A stretch of 64,000 nt of DNA from JAKPAM01 sp047601745 (GTDB taxonomy: Bacteria > Pseudomonadota > Gammaproteobacteria > Burkholderiales > Burkholderiaceae_E), in contig JASGIS010000001.1 in assembly GCA_047601745.1 (NCBI GenBank), positions 5,394,001 to 5,458,000 on the forward strand, written 5' to 3'. Every line of letters begins with the position of its first letter. Within the stretch, counting starts at the first letter, position 1. The notes beneath the pieces are model-generated. The model saw only the letters and a program-made list of their open reading frames with translations. It was not told the DNA's origin and searched no databases. Both the position numbers and the translations under genes were made by a program. Positions 53,026-61,208 of the stretch are shown one piece after another.

Positions 53026-55059
53026 ATGACAACGATGTCTGACCATTCCGCCATTGCAGCCGCCACGCAGATACCCAACGACCCGATCCTCGGGCGCCTG
53101 AGCTGGGACGCGATCCCGCTGCACGAACCGATCCTGATCGCCACGTTCGCGGCCGTCGTGCTCGGCGGCATCGCGCTGCTGGGCGCGATCACGTACTTCC
53201 GGCTGTGGGGCACGCTGTGGCGCGACTGGTTCACCAGCATCGACCACAAGAAGATCGGCATCATGTACATCGTGCTGGGGCTGGTCATGCTGCTGCGCGG
53301 CTTCGCCGACGCGGTCATGATGCGGCTGCAGCAGGCGATCGCGTTCGGCGACAACCTCGGCTACCTGCCGCCGCATCACTACGACCAGGTCTTCACGGCG
53401 CACGGCGTCATCATGATCTTCTTCGTCGCGATGCCGCTGGTCACCGGCTTCATGAACTACGTCGTGCCGCTGCAGATCGGCGCGCGCGACGTCGCGTTCC
53501 CGTTCCTGAACAACTTCAGCTTCTGGATGACGACCAGCGGCGCGGTGCTGGTGATGATGTCGCTGTTCGTCGGCGAGTTCGCCAAGACCGGCTGGCTCGC
53601 CTTCCCGCCGCTGTCGGGCATCGCGTACAGCCCCGACGTGGGGGTCGACTACTACATCTGGGCGCTGCAGATCGCCGGCGTCGGCACGCTGCTGTCGGGC
53701 ATCAACCTGATCGTCACGATCGTCAAGATGCGCGCGCCCGGCATGGACATGATGAAGATGCCGGTGTTCACGTGGACCTCGCTGTGCACGAACACGCTGA
53801 TCGTCGCGGCGTTCCCGGTGCTGACCGCCGTGCTCGCGCTGCTGTCGCTCGACCGCTACGTCGGTACGAACTTCTTCACGAGCGAGTTGGGCGGCAACCC
53901 GATGATGTACGTGAACCTGATCTGGATCTGGGGCCACCCCGAGGTCTACATCCTGGTGCTGCCGGTGTTCGGCATCTTCTCCGAGGTCGTGTCGACGTTC
54001 AGCCGCAAGCGGCTGTTCGGCTACGCGTCGATGGTCTACGCGACCGTCGTCATCACGATCCTGTCGTACCTGGTGTGGCTGCACCACTTCTTCACGATGG
54101 GCTCGGGCGCCAGCGTCAACTCGTTCTTCGGGATCACGACGATGATCATCTCGATCCCGACCGGCGCGAAGATCTTCAACTGGCTGTTCACGATGTACAA
54201 GGGCCGGATCAAGTTCGACGTGCCGATGATGTGGACGATCGGCTTCATGGTCACCTTCGTCATCGGCGGCATGACCGGGGTGCTGCTCGCGGTGCCGCCG
54301 GCCGACTTCGCGCTGCACAACAGCCTGTTCCTGGTCGCGCACTTTCACAACGTCATCATCGGCGGCGTGCTGTTCGGACTGATGGCCGGCATCACCTACT
54401 GGTTCCCCAAGGCTTTCGGCTACCGCCTCGATCCGTTCTGGGGCAAGTGCTCGTTCTGGTTCTGGCTGGTCGGCTTCTACTTCGCGTTCATGCCGCTGTA
54501 CGCGCTCGGCCTGATGGGCGTCACGCGTCGCGTCAGCCACTTCGAGGATGCCTCGCTGCAGATCTGGTTCCAGACCGCCGCGTTCGGCGCGTTCCTGATC
54601 GCGCTGGGCATCGCGTCGTTCCTGATCCAGCTCGTCGTCAGCTTCCGCAAGCGCGAGCAGCTTCGCGACGTCACCGGCGATCCGTGGGACGGCCGTACGC
54701 TCGAATGGTCGACGTCGTCGCCGCCGCCGCCGTACAACTTCGCGTTCACGCCGCGCGTTCGCACCGGTGACGCCTGGTACGACATGAAGACCGCGCAATA
54801 CAGCCGCCCGCTCGAGGGATTCATCCCGATCCACATGCCGAAGAACACCTGGGCCGGCATCGTGCTGGCCGGGCTGTCGACCCTCATGGGCTTCGCGCTG
54901 ATATGGCGCATCTGGTGGCTGGCCGGCCTGTCGTTCGCCTCGCTGGTCGTCATCGCGATCATCCACACGTTCAACTACGACCGCGACTACCACATCCCCG
55001 CCGAGGATGTGGTCCGCGAAGAAAACGCCCGCACGCAATTGCTCGCCAGCCATGTCTGA
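53026..55059 (+). CDS. cyoB: cytochrome bo3-type ubiquinol oxidase subunit I
   Basis: A 677-residue catalytic subunit with about fifteen helices. It carries the binuclear heme-copper centre that reduces O2 and pumps protons. Visible ligands and channels: WGHPEVYILVLP (CuB His and the cross-linked Tyr), LHHFFTMG (two CuB His), and HFHNVIIGG near helix X (heme ligands). The gene begins 9 bp after cyoA and overlaps cyoC by 8 bp. Length and order are those of standard cyo operons. Confidence 0.97.
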   Translation: MTTMSDHSAIAAATQIPNDPILGRLSWDAIPLHEPILIATFAAVVLGGIALLGAITYFRLWGTLWRDWFTSIDHKKIGIMYIVLGLVMLLRGFADAVMMRLQQAIAFGDNLGYLPPHHYDQVFTAHGVIMIFFVAMPLVTGFMNYVVPLQIGARDVAFPFLNNFSFWMTTSGAVLVMMSLFVGEFAKTGWLAFPPLSGIAYSPDVGVDYYIWALQIAGVGTLLSGINLIVTIVKMRAPGMDMMKMPVFTWTSLCTNTLIVAAFPVLTAVLALLSLDRYVGTNFFTSELGGNPMMYVNLIWIWGHPEVYILVLPVFGIFSEVVSTFSRKRLFGYASMVYATVVITILSYLVWLHHFFTMGSGASVNSFFGITTMIISIPTGAKIFNWLFTMYKGRIKFDVPMMWTIGFMVTFVIGGMTGVLLAVPPADFALHNSLFLVAHFHNVIIGGVLFGLMAGITYWFPKAFGYRLDPFWGKCSFWFWLVGFYFAFMPLYALGLMGVTRRVSHFEDASLQIWFQTAAFGAFLIALGIASFLIQLVVSFRKREQLRDVTGDPWDGRTLEWSTSSPPPPYNFAFTPRVRTGDAWYDMKTAQYSRPLEGFIPIHMPKNTWAGIVLAGLSTLMGFALIWRIWWLAGLSFASLVVIAIIHTFNYDRDYHIPAEDVVREENARTQLLASHV

Positions 55060-55687
55060 GTCCCTCGCCTCTTCCGCCGGCGCCGCGGCCATCGAGCCGC
55101 CGCGCTTCCACGAGACGGGTGAACATCACCCGCAGAACGGCACGCTGCTCGGGTTCTGGCTGTACCTGATGAGCGACTGCCTGGTCTTCGCGTGCCTGTT
55201 CGCCGCGTATGGCGTGCTCGGCCGCAGCTATGCGGCCGGCCCGTCGGGCGCCGACCTGTTCGACCTGCCGCTGGTCGCGGTCAACACCTCGCTGCTGCTG
55301 CTGTCGTCGATCACCTACGGCTTCGCGGTCATCGAGATGCAGCGCCGGCGCAAGTCGACGATGCTGCTGTGGCTGGCGATCACCGGCCTGCTGGGCGCGG
55401 GCTTCATCGGTCTGGAGCTGTACGAGTTCGCGCATCTGATCCACGAAGGCGCCGGCCCGCAACGCAGTGCGTTCCTGTCGTCGTTCTTCGCGCTGGTCGG
55501 CACGCACGGCCTGCACGTGACCTTCGGCATCGTCTGGCTCATCGTGCTGATGCTGCAGGTCGGCAAGTTCGGACTGACCTCCGAAAACCGTCGGCGCATC
55601 ATGTGCCTGTCGATGTTCTGGCACTTCCTGGACGTCGTCTGGATCGGCGTCTTCACCTTCGTCTACCTGATGGGAGTGCTGCCATGA
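55052..55687 (+). CDS. cyoC: cytochrome bo3-type ubiquinol oxidase subunit III
   Basis: A 211-residue five-helix subunit III that stabilises the oxidase. The start MSESLASSAG at 55052 is chosen for normal length. Family landmarks: GFWLYLMSDCLVFACLFAAY and FFALVGTHGLHVTFGIVWL. Overlaps cyoB by 8 bp and cyoD by 4 bp. Confidence 0.96.
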   Translation: MSESLASSAGAAAIEPPRFHETGEHHPQNGTLLGFWLYLMSDCLVFACLFAAYGVLGRSYAAGPSGADLFDLPLVAVNTSLLLLSSITYGFAVIEMQRRRKSTMLLWLAITGLLGAGFIGLELYEFAHLIHEGAGPQRSAFLSSFFALVGTHGLHVTFGIVWLIVLMLQVGKFGLTSENRRRIMCLSMFWHFLDVVWIGVFTFVYLMGVLP

Positions 55688-56106
55688 GCGCGCCGCGATC
55701 TCACGATTCCCACGCCGCGCACGGCCACGGCCACGGCCACGGCGGGGATCACGACGATCACCACGACGACGACGGCAGCGCGCACAGCACGCTCGGCGGC
55801 TACCTGACCGGCTTCGTGCTGTCGGTGATCCTGACCGCGATCCCGTTCTGGATCGTGATGGGCAAGCTGATCGCCACGCCCAGCACGGCCGCGGTCGTAC
55901 TGCTCGGCTTCGCCGCCGTACAGATCGTCGTGCACATGGTGTACTTCCTGCACATGAACGCACGCTCCGAAGGCGGCTGGAACCTGCTCGCGCTGATCTT
56001 CACCGCGGTACTGGTCGTCATCACGCTGAGCGGTTCGCTCTGGGTCATGTACCACATGAACGTGAACATGATGCCGACCTCCCACGACGTGCAGAACCTG
56101 CCGTGA
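55684..56106 (+). CDS. cyoD: cytochrome bo3-type ubiquinol oxidase subunit IV
   Basis: A 140-residue subunit IV with three transmembrane helices (GYLTGFVLSVILTAIPFWIV and following). The first 35 residues form a His/Asp/Gly-rich cytoplasmic tail (GHGHGHGGDHDDHHDDD), longer and more His-rich than the usual CyoD, a possible metal-binding stretch. The start at 55684 overlaps the cyoC stop (ATGA). No cyoE (heme O synthase) follows. Confidence 0.95.
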   Translation: MSAPRSHDSHAAHGHGHGHGGDHDDHHDDDGSAHSTLGGYLTGFVLSVILTAIPFWIVMGKLIATPSTAAVVLLGFAAVQIVVHMVYFLHMNARSEGGWNLLALIFTAVLVVITLSGSLWVMYHMNVNMMPTSHDVQNLP

Positions 56107-56128
56107 CCATGCCGGGCCCGGCCGCGGC

Positions 56129-57058
56129 GTGCGCGGCGGACCGCCGGCCTTGAGCCCGGCGGTCCGGCGGCGCGCGGCACGCTGGATCTTCGCCGCGGGT
56201 GGGCTGGTCCTGTTCGCAGGCTTCGTCGCGCTCGGCGTCTGGCAGATCCAGCGGATGGTCTGGAAACGCGAGTTGATCGAGCGGGTATCGACCCGCGTCG
56301 AGGCGCCGCCGGTCCCGGCTCCCGGTCCCGCCGCGTGGCCGACCGTCGGCCGCGACACCGACGAATACCGCCGCGTCAGCGTGCGCGGCACGCTGCGAGG
56401 GGATCTGGACACGCTGGTGCAGGCGTCGACCGCACTGGGGCCCGGCTTCTGGGTGCTGACGCCGCTGACGACGACCGAAGGCTGGACGGTCCTCGTCAAT
56501 CGCGGCTTCGTCGACGCCGCCCACCGCGATCCGGCCACGCGCCGCGGCCCGCTCGACGGCGCGATCGTCACCGTGATCGGCCTGCTGCGGATCACCGAGC
56601 CGGGTGGCGGCTTCCTGCGCGACAACGACCCGGCGCACGATCGCTGGTACTCGCGCGACGTCGCGGCGATCGCGCGCGCGCGCGGGCTGGACGCGGCCGC
56701 GCCGTACTTCGTCGACGCGTTCTCGACCGCCGCCGACGCCACGGCGGGCGATGGACAGTCGGCGCTCGCATCGGCCCCCTCTTCGCCTTCGCCTTCGCCT
56801 TCGCCTTCGCCTTCGCCTTCGCCTTCGCCTTCGCCTTCGCCTTCGCCTTCGCCTTCGCCTTCGCCGCCCGCCCGGCCGCCGTCGCCGACCGGCGCGGCCC
56901 CGACGGCAGCGCGGCCTTGGCCCGTCCCCGGGCTCACGGTGATAAGGTTTCGCGACGATCACCTGGTCTACGCGCTGACCTGGTTCGCGCTGGCGCTGAT
57001 GGTGGCCGCCGCCGGCGGCTACGTGTGCCGGCAGTCCGGACGCCCGTCGCGCGACTGA
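56129..57058 (+). CDS. SURF1-family oxidase assembly protein with (Ser-Pro) repeat
   Basis: A 309-residue SURF1/Shy1 homologue, which helps insert heme into heme-copper oxidases. It has an N-terminal helix (WIFAAGGLVLFAGFVALGVW), a periplasmic domain with GFWVLTPLTTTEGWTVLVNR and a C-terminal helix (LTWFALALMVAAAGGYV). Between the domain and the last helix sits a Ser-Pro repeat of about 28 residues starting at 219, encoded by a perfect hexamer array; normal SURF1 is about 240 residues. The GTG at 56129 is tentative; TTG at 56150 is an alternative. It follows cyoD by 22 bp. Confidence 0.88.
   Translation: MRGGPPALSPAVRRRAARWIFAAGGLVLFAGFVALGVWQIQRMVWKRELIERVSTRVEAPPVPAPGPAAWPTVGRDTDEYRRVSVRGTLRGDLDTLVQASTALGPGFWVLTPLTTTEGWTVLVNRGFVDAAHRDPATRRGPLDGAIVTVIGLLRITEPGGGFLRDNDPAHDRWYSRDVAAIARARGLDAAAPYFVDAFSTAADATAGDGQSALASAPSSPSPSPSPSPSPSPSPSPSPSPSPSPSPPARPPSPTGAAPTAARPWPVPGLTVIRFRDDHLVYALTWFALALMVAAAGGYVCRQSGRPSRD
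56782..56865. repeat. perfect hexanucleotide array (TTCGCC)14 inside the SURF1 gene
   Basis: Fourteen uninterrupted copies of TTCGCC, 84 bp. In the SURF1 frame it encodes alternating Ser and Pro. Its perfection implies recent expansion or a population of different lengths; changes by whole units would not disrupt the frame. Confidence 0.96.
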
Positions 57059-57153
57059 CGATTCCTTCCCGCTTCGACAAGGACCCCGGTCTGATTCCCC
57101 GCAGTGAAGCGCAGCACCCGTCGGACGTCGACGAGGTCGCCGGCCTGAAGAAC

Positions 57154-58428
57154 ATGCAGCAGCTGATCGAGCTGCGCTGGATCGCGGTGCTGGGCCAGAT
57201 CGGCACGATCCTGATCGTGCGCTACGGCTTCGACATCGCGCTGCCGCTGGACCGCATGCTGGCGGCGCTGGCGTGCCTGACCGTATTCAACGTGTTCAGC
57301 CTGTTGCGCGTCGGCAGCCGGCACCAGCCATTCACCGCCAGCGAGCTGTTCATCGCGCTGCTGGTCGACGTCGCGACGCTGACCGTGCAGTTGTACCTGA
57401 GCGGCGGAGCGACCAACCCGTTCATCTTCCTGTACCTGCTGCAGATCGGCCTCGGCGCGATCCTGCTCGAACCGGCATTCACGTGGGCGCTGATCGGCGT
57501 CACCCTGCTGTGTTTCATCGGCGTGGCCACGTTCCATCTGCCGCTGCCCGTGCCGCGCGACCACGAGCTGGGGCTCGGCGACCCGTACACGCTCGGCCTG
57601 CTGCTGTGCTTCACGCTGAACGCGGTGCTGCTCGTGCTGTTCCTGAACCGCATCAGCCGCAACCTGCGCACGCGCGATGCCCGGCTCGCCGACCTGCGAC
57701 GACGCGCGGTCGAAGAAGAGCACATCGTGCGGATGGGCCTGCTGGCATCCGGTGCCGCGCACGAACTGGGCACGCCGCTGGCGACGCTGTCGGTGATCCT
57801 CGGCGACTGGCGCCGCCTGCCGGTATTCCGCCACGACGCGCAGCTTCGCCAGGAGATCGACGAGATGCAGACCGAGCTGACGCGTTGCAAGGACATCCTG
57901 ACCGGGATCCTGCGCTCGGCCGGCGAGGCGCGCGGCGACGAGGCCGCCGTTACGACGATCAGCCGCTTCGTCGGCGACCTGGTCGCCGAATGGCGATCGA
58001 CCCGCTCGCCGACCGCGCTGATGTACACGAACACGTTCGGCGACGACCTGCCGATCGCGTTGGACGCCACGCTCAAGCAGATGATCCACAACGTGCTGGA
58101 CAATGCGCTCGAAGCGTCGCCGAGCTGGGTCGGACTGCAGGTGACGCGCGACGACGACCAGTTGGTGCTGACCGTCACCGACGACGGCCCCGGCTTCTCG
58201 CCCGAGTTGATCGAACGCCTCGGGCAGCCTTACCAGTCGACGAAGGGCCGCCCGGGCAGCGGACTCGGCCTGTTCCTGTCGACGAACGTCGCGCGCACGC
58301 TCGGCGGCAGCCTGCAGGCCCGCAACCGGCCCGAAGGCGGCGCCCTCGTGCGCATCACCCTGCCGCTGGCGGCGATCCGTATCGATGCCGACCTCCCCCC
58401 CGAGCGCCTTCATCATGTCGACGGCTGA
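57154..58428 (+). CDS. regB: RegB/PrrB-type redox sensor histidine kinase
   Basis: A 424-residue membrane sensor kinase of the RegB/PrrB/ActS family, which reports quinone and redox state. Six helices occupy about 1-175. The quinone-site motif GGATNPF (GGxxNPF) is between helices three and four. The H box is GAAHELGTPLATLSVILGDW with phospho-acceptor His203, and the family's redox-active cysteine appears as Cys245 in LTRCKDIL. The ATP domain has NALEAS and GLGLFLSTNVA. The ATG at 57154 is the only ordinary start codon available; the frame is open upstream and an unusual start there is possible. It overlaps regA by 14 bp. The context with cyoABCD fits control of respiratory oxidases. Confidence 0.92.
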   Translation: MQQLIELRWIAVLGQIGTILIVRYGFDIALPLDRMLAALACLTVFNVFSLLRVGSRHQPFTASELFIALLVDVATLTVQLYLSGGATNPFIFLYLLQIGLGAILLEPAFTWALIGVTLLCFIGVATFHLPLPVPRDHELGLGDPYTLGLLLCFTLNAVLLVLFLNRISRNLRTRDARLADLRRRAVEEEHIVRMGLLASGAAHELGTPLATLSVILGDWRRLPVFRHDAQLRQEIDEMQTELTRCKDILTGILRSAGEARGDEAAVTTISRFVGDLVAEWRSTRSPTALMYTNTFGDDLPIALDATLKQMIHNVLDNALEASPSWVGLQVTRDDDQLVLTVTDDGPGFSPELIERLGQPYQSTKGRPGSGLGLFLSTNVARTLGGSLQARNRPEGGALVRITLPLAAIRIDADLPPERLHHVDG

Positions 58429-59182
58429 TCCTTCCGAAACTCCGCCTGCGGCCCGCGACGGCCCGGCGTCCGACAACCCGGCGTCCGACAACCCGGTGCC
58501 CGACGGCCCGGCGTCCGATAGCCCGGCGTCCGATAGCCCGGCGTCCGATAGCCCGGCGCCCGATAGCCCGGTGTCCTACAGCCCGGTACCCGACGCCCCG
58601 GTGTCCGGCGTTCCACCGGCCGACGCTCCGCCGTCCGACGCCCCGGCGTCCGGCGAGCGCGTGCTGCTGCTGGTCGAGGACGATGCCGCGTTCGCGCGGA
58701 CGCTGTCGCGCTCGTTCGAACGCCGCGGCTACCGAGTCCTGCACGCCCGCAACGCCGACGAACTCGACGAGCGGCTGGCCGTCGCCGCGCCGGGCCATGC
58801 GGTCGTCGACCTGAAGCTGGCCGGCGGCGCGTCGGGACTCGCGTGCGTCAAGCGCCTGCACGCGTTCGACCCGAGGATGCAGATCGTCGTGCTGACCGGC
58901 TTCGCGAGCATCGCGACGGCCGTCGAGGCGATCAAGCTCGGCGCCTGCCACTACCTGGCCAAGCCGTCGAATACCGACGACATCGAAGCGGCGTTCGGCC
59001 GCGTCGAAGGCGACTCCGACGTCGAGCTGACCGGCCGCTCGACGTCGATCAAGACGCTCGAATGGGAGCGGATCCACGAGGTGCTGGCGCAGACCGGTTT
59101 CAACATCTCGGAAACCGCGCGCCGGCTCGGCATGCACCGGCGGACACTGGCGCGCAAGCTCGAGAAACAGCGGATCAAGTAG
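58415..59182 (+). CDS. regA: RegA/PrrA-type response regulator with pentapeptide-repeat N-terminus
   Basis: A 255-residue regulator, partner of RegB. The C-terminal 175 residues are standard RegA: VLLLVEDD at 83-90, phospho-acceptor Asp132, LTGFASIATAVEAIKLGA, and a Fis-type helix-turn-helix with NISETARRLGMHRRTLARKL. Usual RegA proteins are about 180 residues. Here 13 pentapeptides (P-A-S-D-S/N type, residues 17-81) precede the receiver, encoded by a 15-bp array. The start at 58415 overlaps regB; a longer frame from 58385 also exists. The extension may be a disordered tether or neutral. Confidence 0.92.
   Translation: MSTADPSETPPAARDGPASDNPASDNPVPDGPASDSPASDSPASDSPAPDSPVSYSPVPDAPVSGVPPADAPPSDAPASGERVLLLVEDDAAFARTLSRSFERRGYRVLHARNADELDERLAVAAPGHAVVDLKLAGGASGLACVKRLHAFDPRMQIVVLTGFASIATAVEAIKLGACHYLAKPSNTDDIEAAFGRVEGDSDVELTGRSTSIKTLEWERIHEVLAQTGFNISETARRLGMHRRTLARKLEKQRIK
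58461..58655. repeat. 15-bp tandem array, 13 units, in the regA 5' end
   Basis: Thirteen in-frame 15-bp units, consensus GCCCGGCGTCCGATA. Units 4-6 (58506-58550) are identical; units toward both ends diverge. They encode thirteen pentapeptides between the start and the receiver domain. Confidence 0.9.
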
Positions 59183-59236
59183 GCCTCCGGCGTCCTGAAG
59201 ACGCCATCCGAGGCCCCGTCGCGAGCCGCGCTCCCG

Positions 59237-60292
59237 TCAGTCGGCCTTCACGCCGAATTCCCGCACGATCCTGCCCCAGTCGTCATAGTCGCGGGCGACG
59301 AAAGCGGCGAAGGCTTCACGCGTCGTCGACGGACGAACCTCCGCGCCCGATTGCGCGATCCGCTTGCGGTACTCGTCCTCGGCCGCGATGGTGGTCAGCG
59401 TCGCGAACAACTTGTCCAGCACCGGCACGGGCGTGCCGGCGGGCGCCACCAGGCCCAGCCAGGCGCCCATCTCGAAATCCGGGAAACCCTGCTCGGCCAC
59501 GGTCGGCACATCGGGCATCAACGCGTTGCGCCGCGCCGAACTGACGGCCAGCGGCTTGAGCTTGCCCGCCTTGACCATCATCATCGACGACGGCAGCGTG
59601 TCGAACGAGCTGTCGAGCTGGCCGCCGACGATGTCCGCCTGCGCCTGCGCGCTGCCTTTGTACGGCACATGCAGGAACTTGACGCCGGCCCGCGAGCCGA
59701 TGACTTCCATCAGCAACTGGCTGGTCGTGCCGTTGCCGGTCGACCCGAACGAAATCGCCCCCGGCTTGTCGCGAGCCAGCGCGATCAACTGCTTCAGGTC
59801 ACCGGCCGGAAAATCGGGACGCACGACCAGCATGTACGGCAACCACGTCAGTTGGCCGATCGGCGCGAAATCCTTGCGCGAATCGTAGGGCAGCTTGCCG
59901 TAGACGTGCGGGTTGATCGACAGCGGCGCCGATGCGCCGATCAACAACGTATAGCCGTCGGCGGGCGCGCGCGCGACGCTGCCGGCGCCGAGGCTGCCGC
60001 CCCCGCCGGGCCGATTCTCGACGACCACGGCCTGCTTCAGGTGCGCGCTCATCCGCTCGGCCAGTACGCGGGCGACGGCATCGGTCGCCGTACCGGGCGG
60101 AAAGCCGACGACGATCGAAATCGGCCTGCTCGGGTAATCGGCCTGCGCGCCGGCCGGCCAGGGCATCAGCGCCATGCCGGCCCCGATCGCCAGAGCGATC
60201 GACGCGCGCAGCGCCGCTCGCCGGAACGCCGCCGGTCGACACGCATCCGCGGCGCGAGGACGTCCCGAGCCGCGGCCGGACTTCGATGTCAT
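59237..60292 (-). CDS. Bug/TctC-family periplasmic solute receptor
   Basis: A 351-residue tripartite-tricarboxylate-type binding protein, the greatly expanded receptor family of Burkholderiales. It has a long Arg-rich signal region with the hydrophobic core LALRASIALAIGAGMALMPW-like and cleavage near AGAQA (about 50). The mature start YPSRPISIVVGFPPGTATD is diagnostic, with GGGGSLGAGSVARAPADGYT and YKGSAQAQADIVGGQLD. The start at 60292 follows AAGGAGA. No TctA/TctB permease is adjacent, which is common for Bug proteins. It follows the aldolase gene by 31 bp and probably brings in the aldolase pathway's substrate. Confidence 0.93.
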   Translation of the reverse strand: MTSKSGRGSGRPRAADACRPAAFRRAALRASIALAIGAGMALMPWPAGAQADYPSRPISIVVGFPPGTATDAVARVLAERMSAHLKQAVVVENRPGGGGSLGAGSVARAPADGYTLLIGASAPLSINPHVYGKLPYDSRKDFAPIGQLTWLPYMLVVRPDFPAGDLKQLIALARDKPGAISFGSTGNGTTSQLLMEVIGSRAGVKFLHVPYKGSAQAQADIVGGQLDSSFDTLPSSMMMVKAGKLKPLAVSSARRNALMPDVPTVAEQGFPDFEMGAWLGLVAPAGTPVPVLDKLFATLTTIAAEDEYRKRIAQSGAEVRPSTTREAFAAFVARDYDDWGRIVREFGVKAD

Positions 60293-60323
60293 GTCTGTCT
60301 CCTTCATCGATTCGGGCGCGGAT

Positions 60324-61097
60324 TCACTCGCGATACGAAGGGTCGCGGCGATCGAGCAAGCGCAGCATCGCCGGCCATTCCATCTCGCCGAACGGGCGGC
60401 GCACTTCGGGCCGGTACAACTGATAAGTCTTGCGCGCGACCTCGTCGGACGGCAGTTGCAGCGTCGTGTTGCAGGCCATCGCGTCGACCTGCGCCTTGCA
60501 GGCGTTCTCCAGCCAGTACATCGAATTGAACGCCTGCGCGATCGATCGCCCGACCACCAGCAGGCCGTGGTTGCGCAGGATCATCGCGTCGCGCTGGCCG
60601 AGGTCGCGAACCAGCCGCTCGCGCTCGTCCAGTTCGATCGCGACGCTCTCGTAGTCGTGATAAGCGATGTCGAGGAAACGCAGCGCCGTCTGCGTCATCG
60701 GCAGCAGCCCGCACGACAGCGCCGACACCGCCATGCCCGCGCGCGTATGCGTATGGATCGCGCACTGCACGTCCTCGCGCGCGCCGTGCACCGCGCTGTG
60801 GATCACGTAGCCGGCGGCATTGATGCCCAGGCCGGTGGTACCGGGATCGAGAACACGGCCGCTCAGGTCGATCCGCACCAGCGAACTCGCGGTGATCTCC
60901 TCGTACATCAATCCGTACGGATTGATCAGGATGTCCTCGGAGCCGGGCACACGCGCGGTGACGTGGTTGTAGATCAGGTCGCTCATGCCGAAGTGGGCGA
61001 TGAGCCGGTAGCAGGCGGCCAGGTCGACGCGGGTTCGCCATTCGTCGTCGCTGTAACGCGCCGGGGCCGCCGGGACGGCCGTCGAGGATCGATTCAT
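60324..61097 (-). CDS. class II aldolase/adducin-family protein
   Basis: A 257-residue zinc-dependent aldolase-fold protein. Members include fuculose-phosphate aldolase and ribulose-phosphate epimerase, but many Burkholderiales relatives are of unknown function. Metal-binding histidines appear in CAIHTHTRAGMAVSAL (about 110), with the acid/base region SDLIYNHVTARVP at about 40 and MILRNHGLLVVG at about 165. A TGGAGA box precedes the start at 61097. It is in an operon with a TctC receptor and divergent from an IclR regulator, so a small catabolic unit is likely. The substrate is unknown. Confidence 0.9.
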   Translation of the reverse strand: MNRSSTAVPAAPARYSDDEWRTRVDLAACYRLIAHFGMSDLIYNHVTARVPGSEDILINPYGLMYEEITASSLVRIDLSGRVLDPGTTGLGINAAGYVIHSAVHGAREDVQCAIHTHTRAGMAVSALSCGLLPMTQTALRFLDIAYHDYESVAIELDERERLVRDLGQRDAMILRNHGLLVVGRSIAQAFNSMYWLENACKAQVDAMACNTTLQLPSDEVARKTYQLYRPEVRRPFGEMEWPAMLRLLDRRDPSYRE

Positions 61098-61122
61098 CAG
61101 GATGTCTCCAGTCGAGCGGTGA

Positions 61123-61158
61123 GTTCCGATATCGGAACCATAGTTCTTTTTCCGGAAT
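61123..61158. promoter_or_regulatory. IclR-type operator candidates between aldolase and iclR genes
   Basis: A perfect 16-bp palindrome GTTCCGATATCGGAAC at 61123-61138, followed by a degenerate copy GTTCTTTTTCCGGAAT at 61143-61158. Both share GTTC/GGAA half-sites. They lie in the 111-bp space between the divergent starts, the expected place for IclR binding. Confidence 0.65.
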
Positions 61159-61208
61159 CTAGCGAATCCGCCCGCGGCCGTCAAACACGGCGCTGCGATA
61201 ATCGATCG

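Noticed and set aside
53020..55092. A 690-codon open frame on the minus strand opposite cyoB
   Set aside because: Composition is Asp/Arg/Gln/His repeats without fold; cyoB on the other strand is certain.
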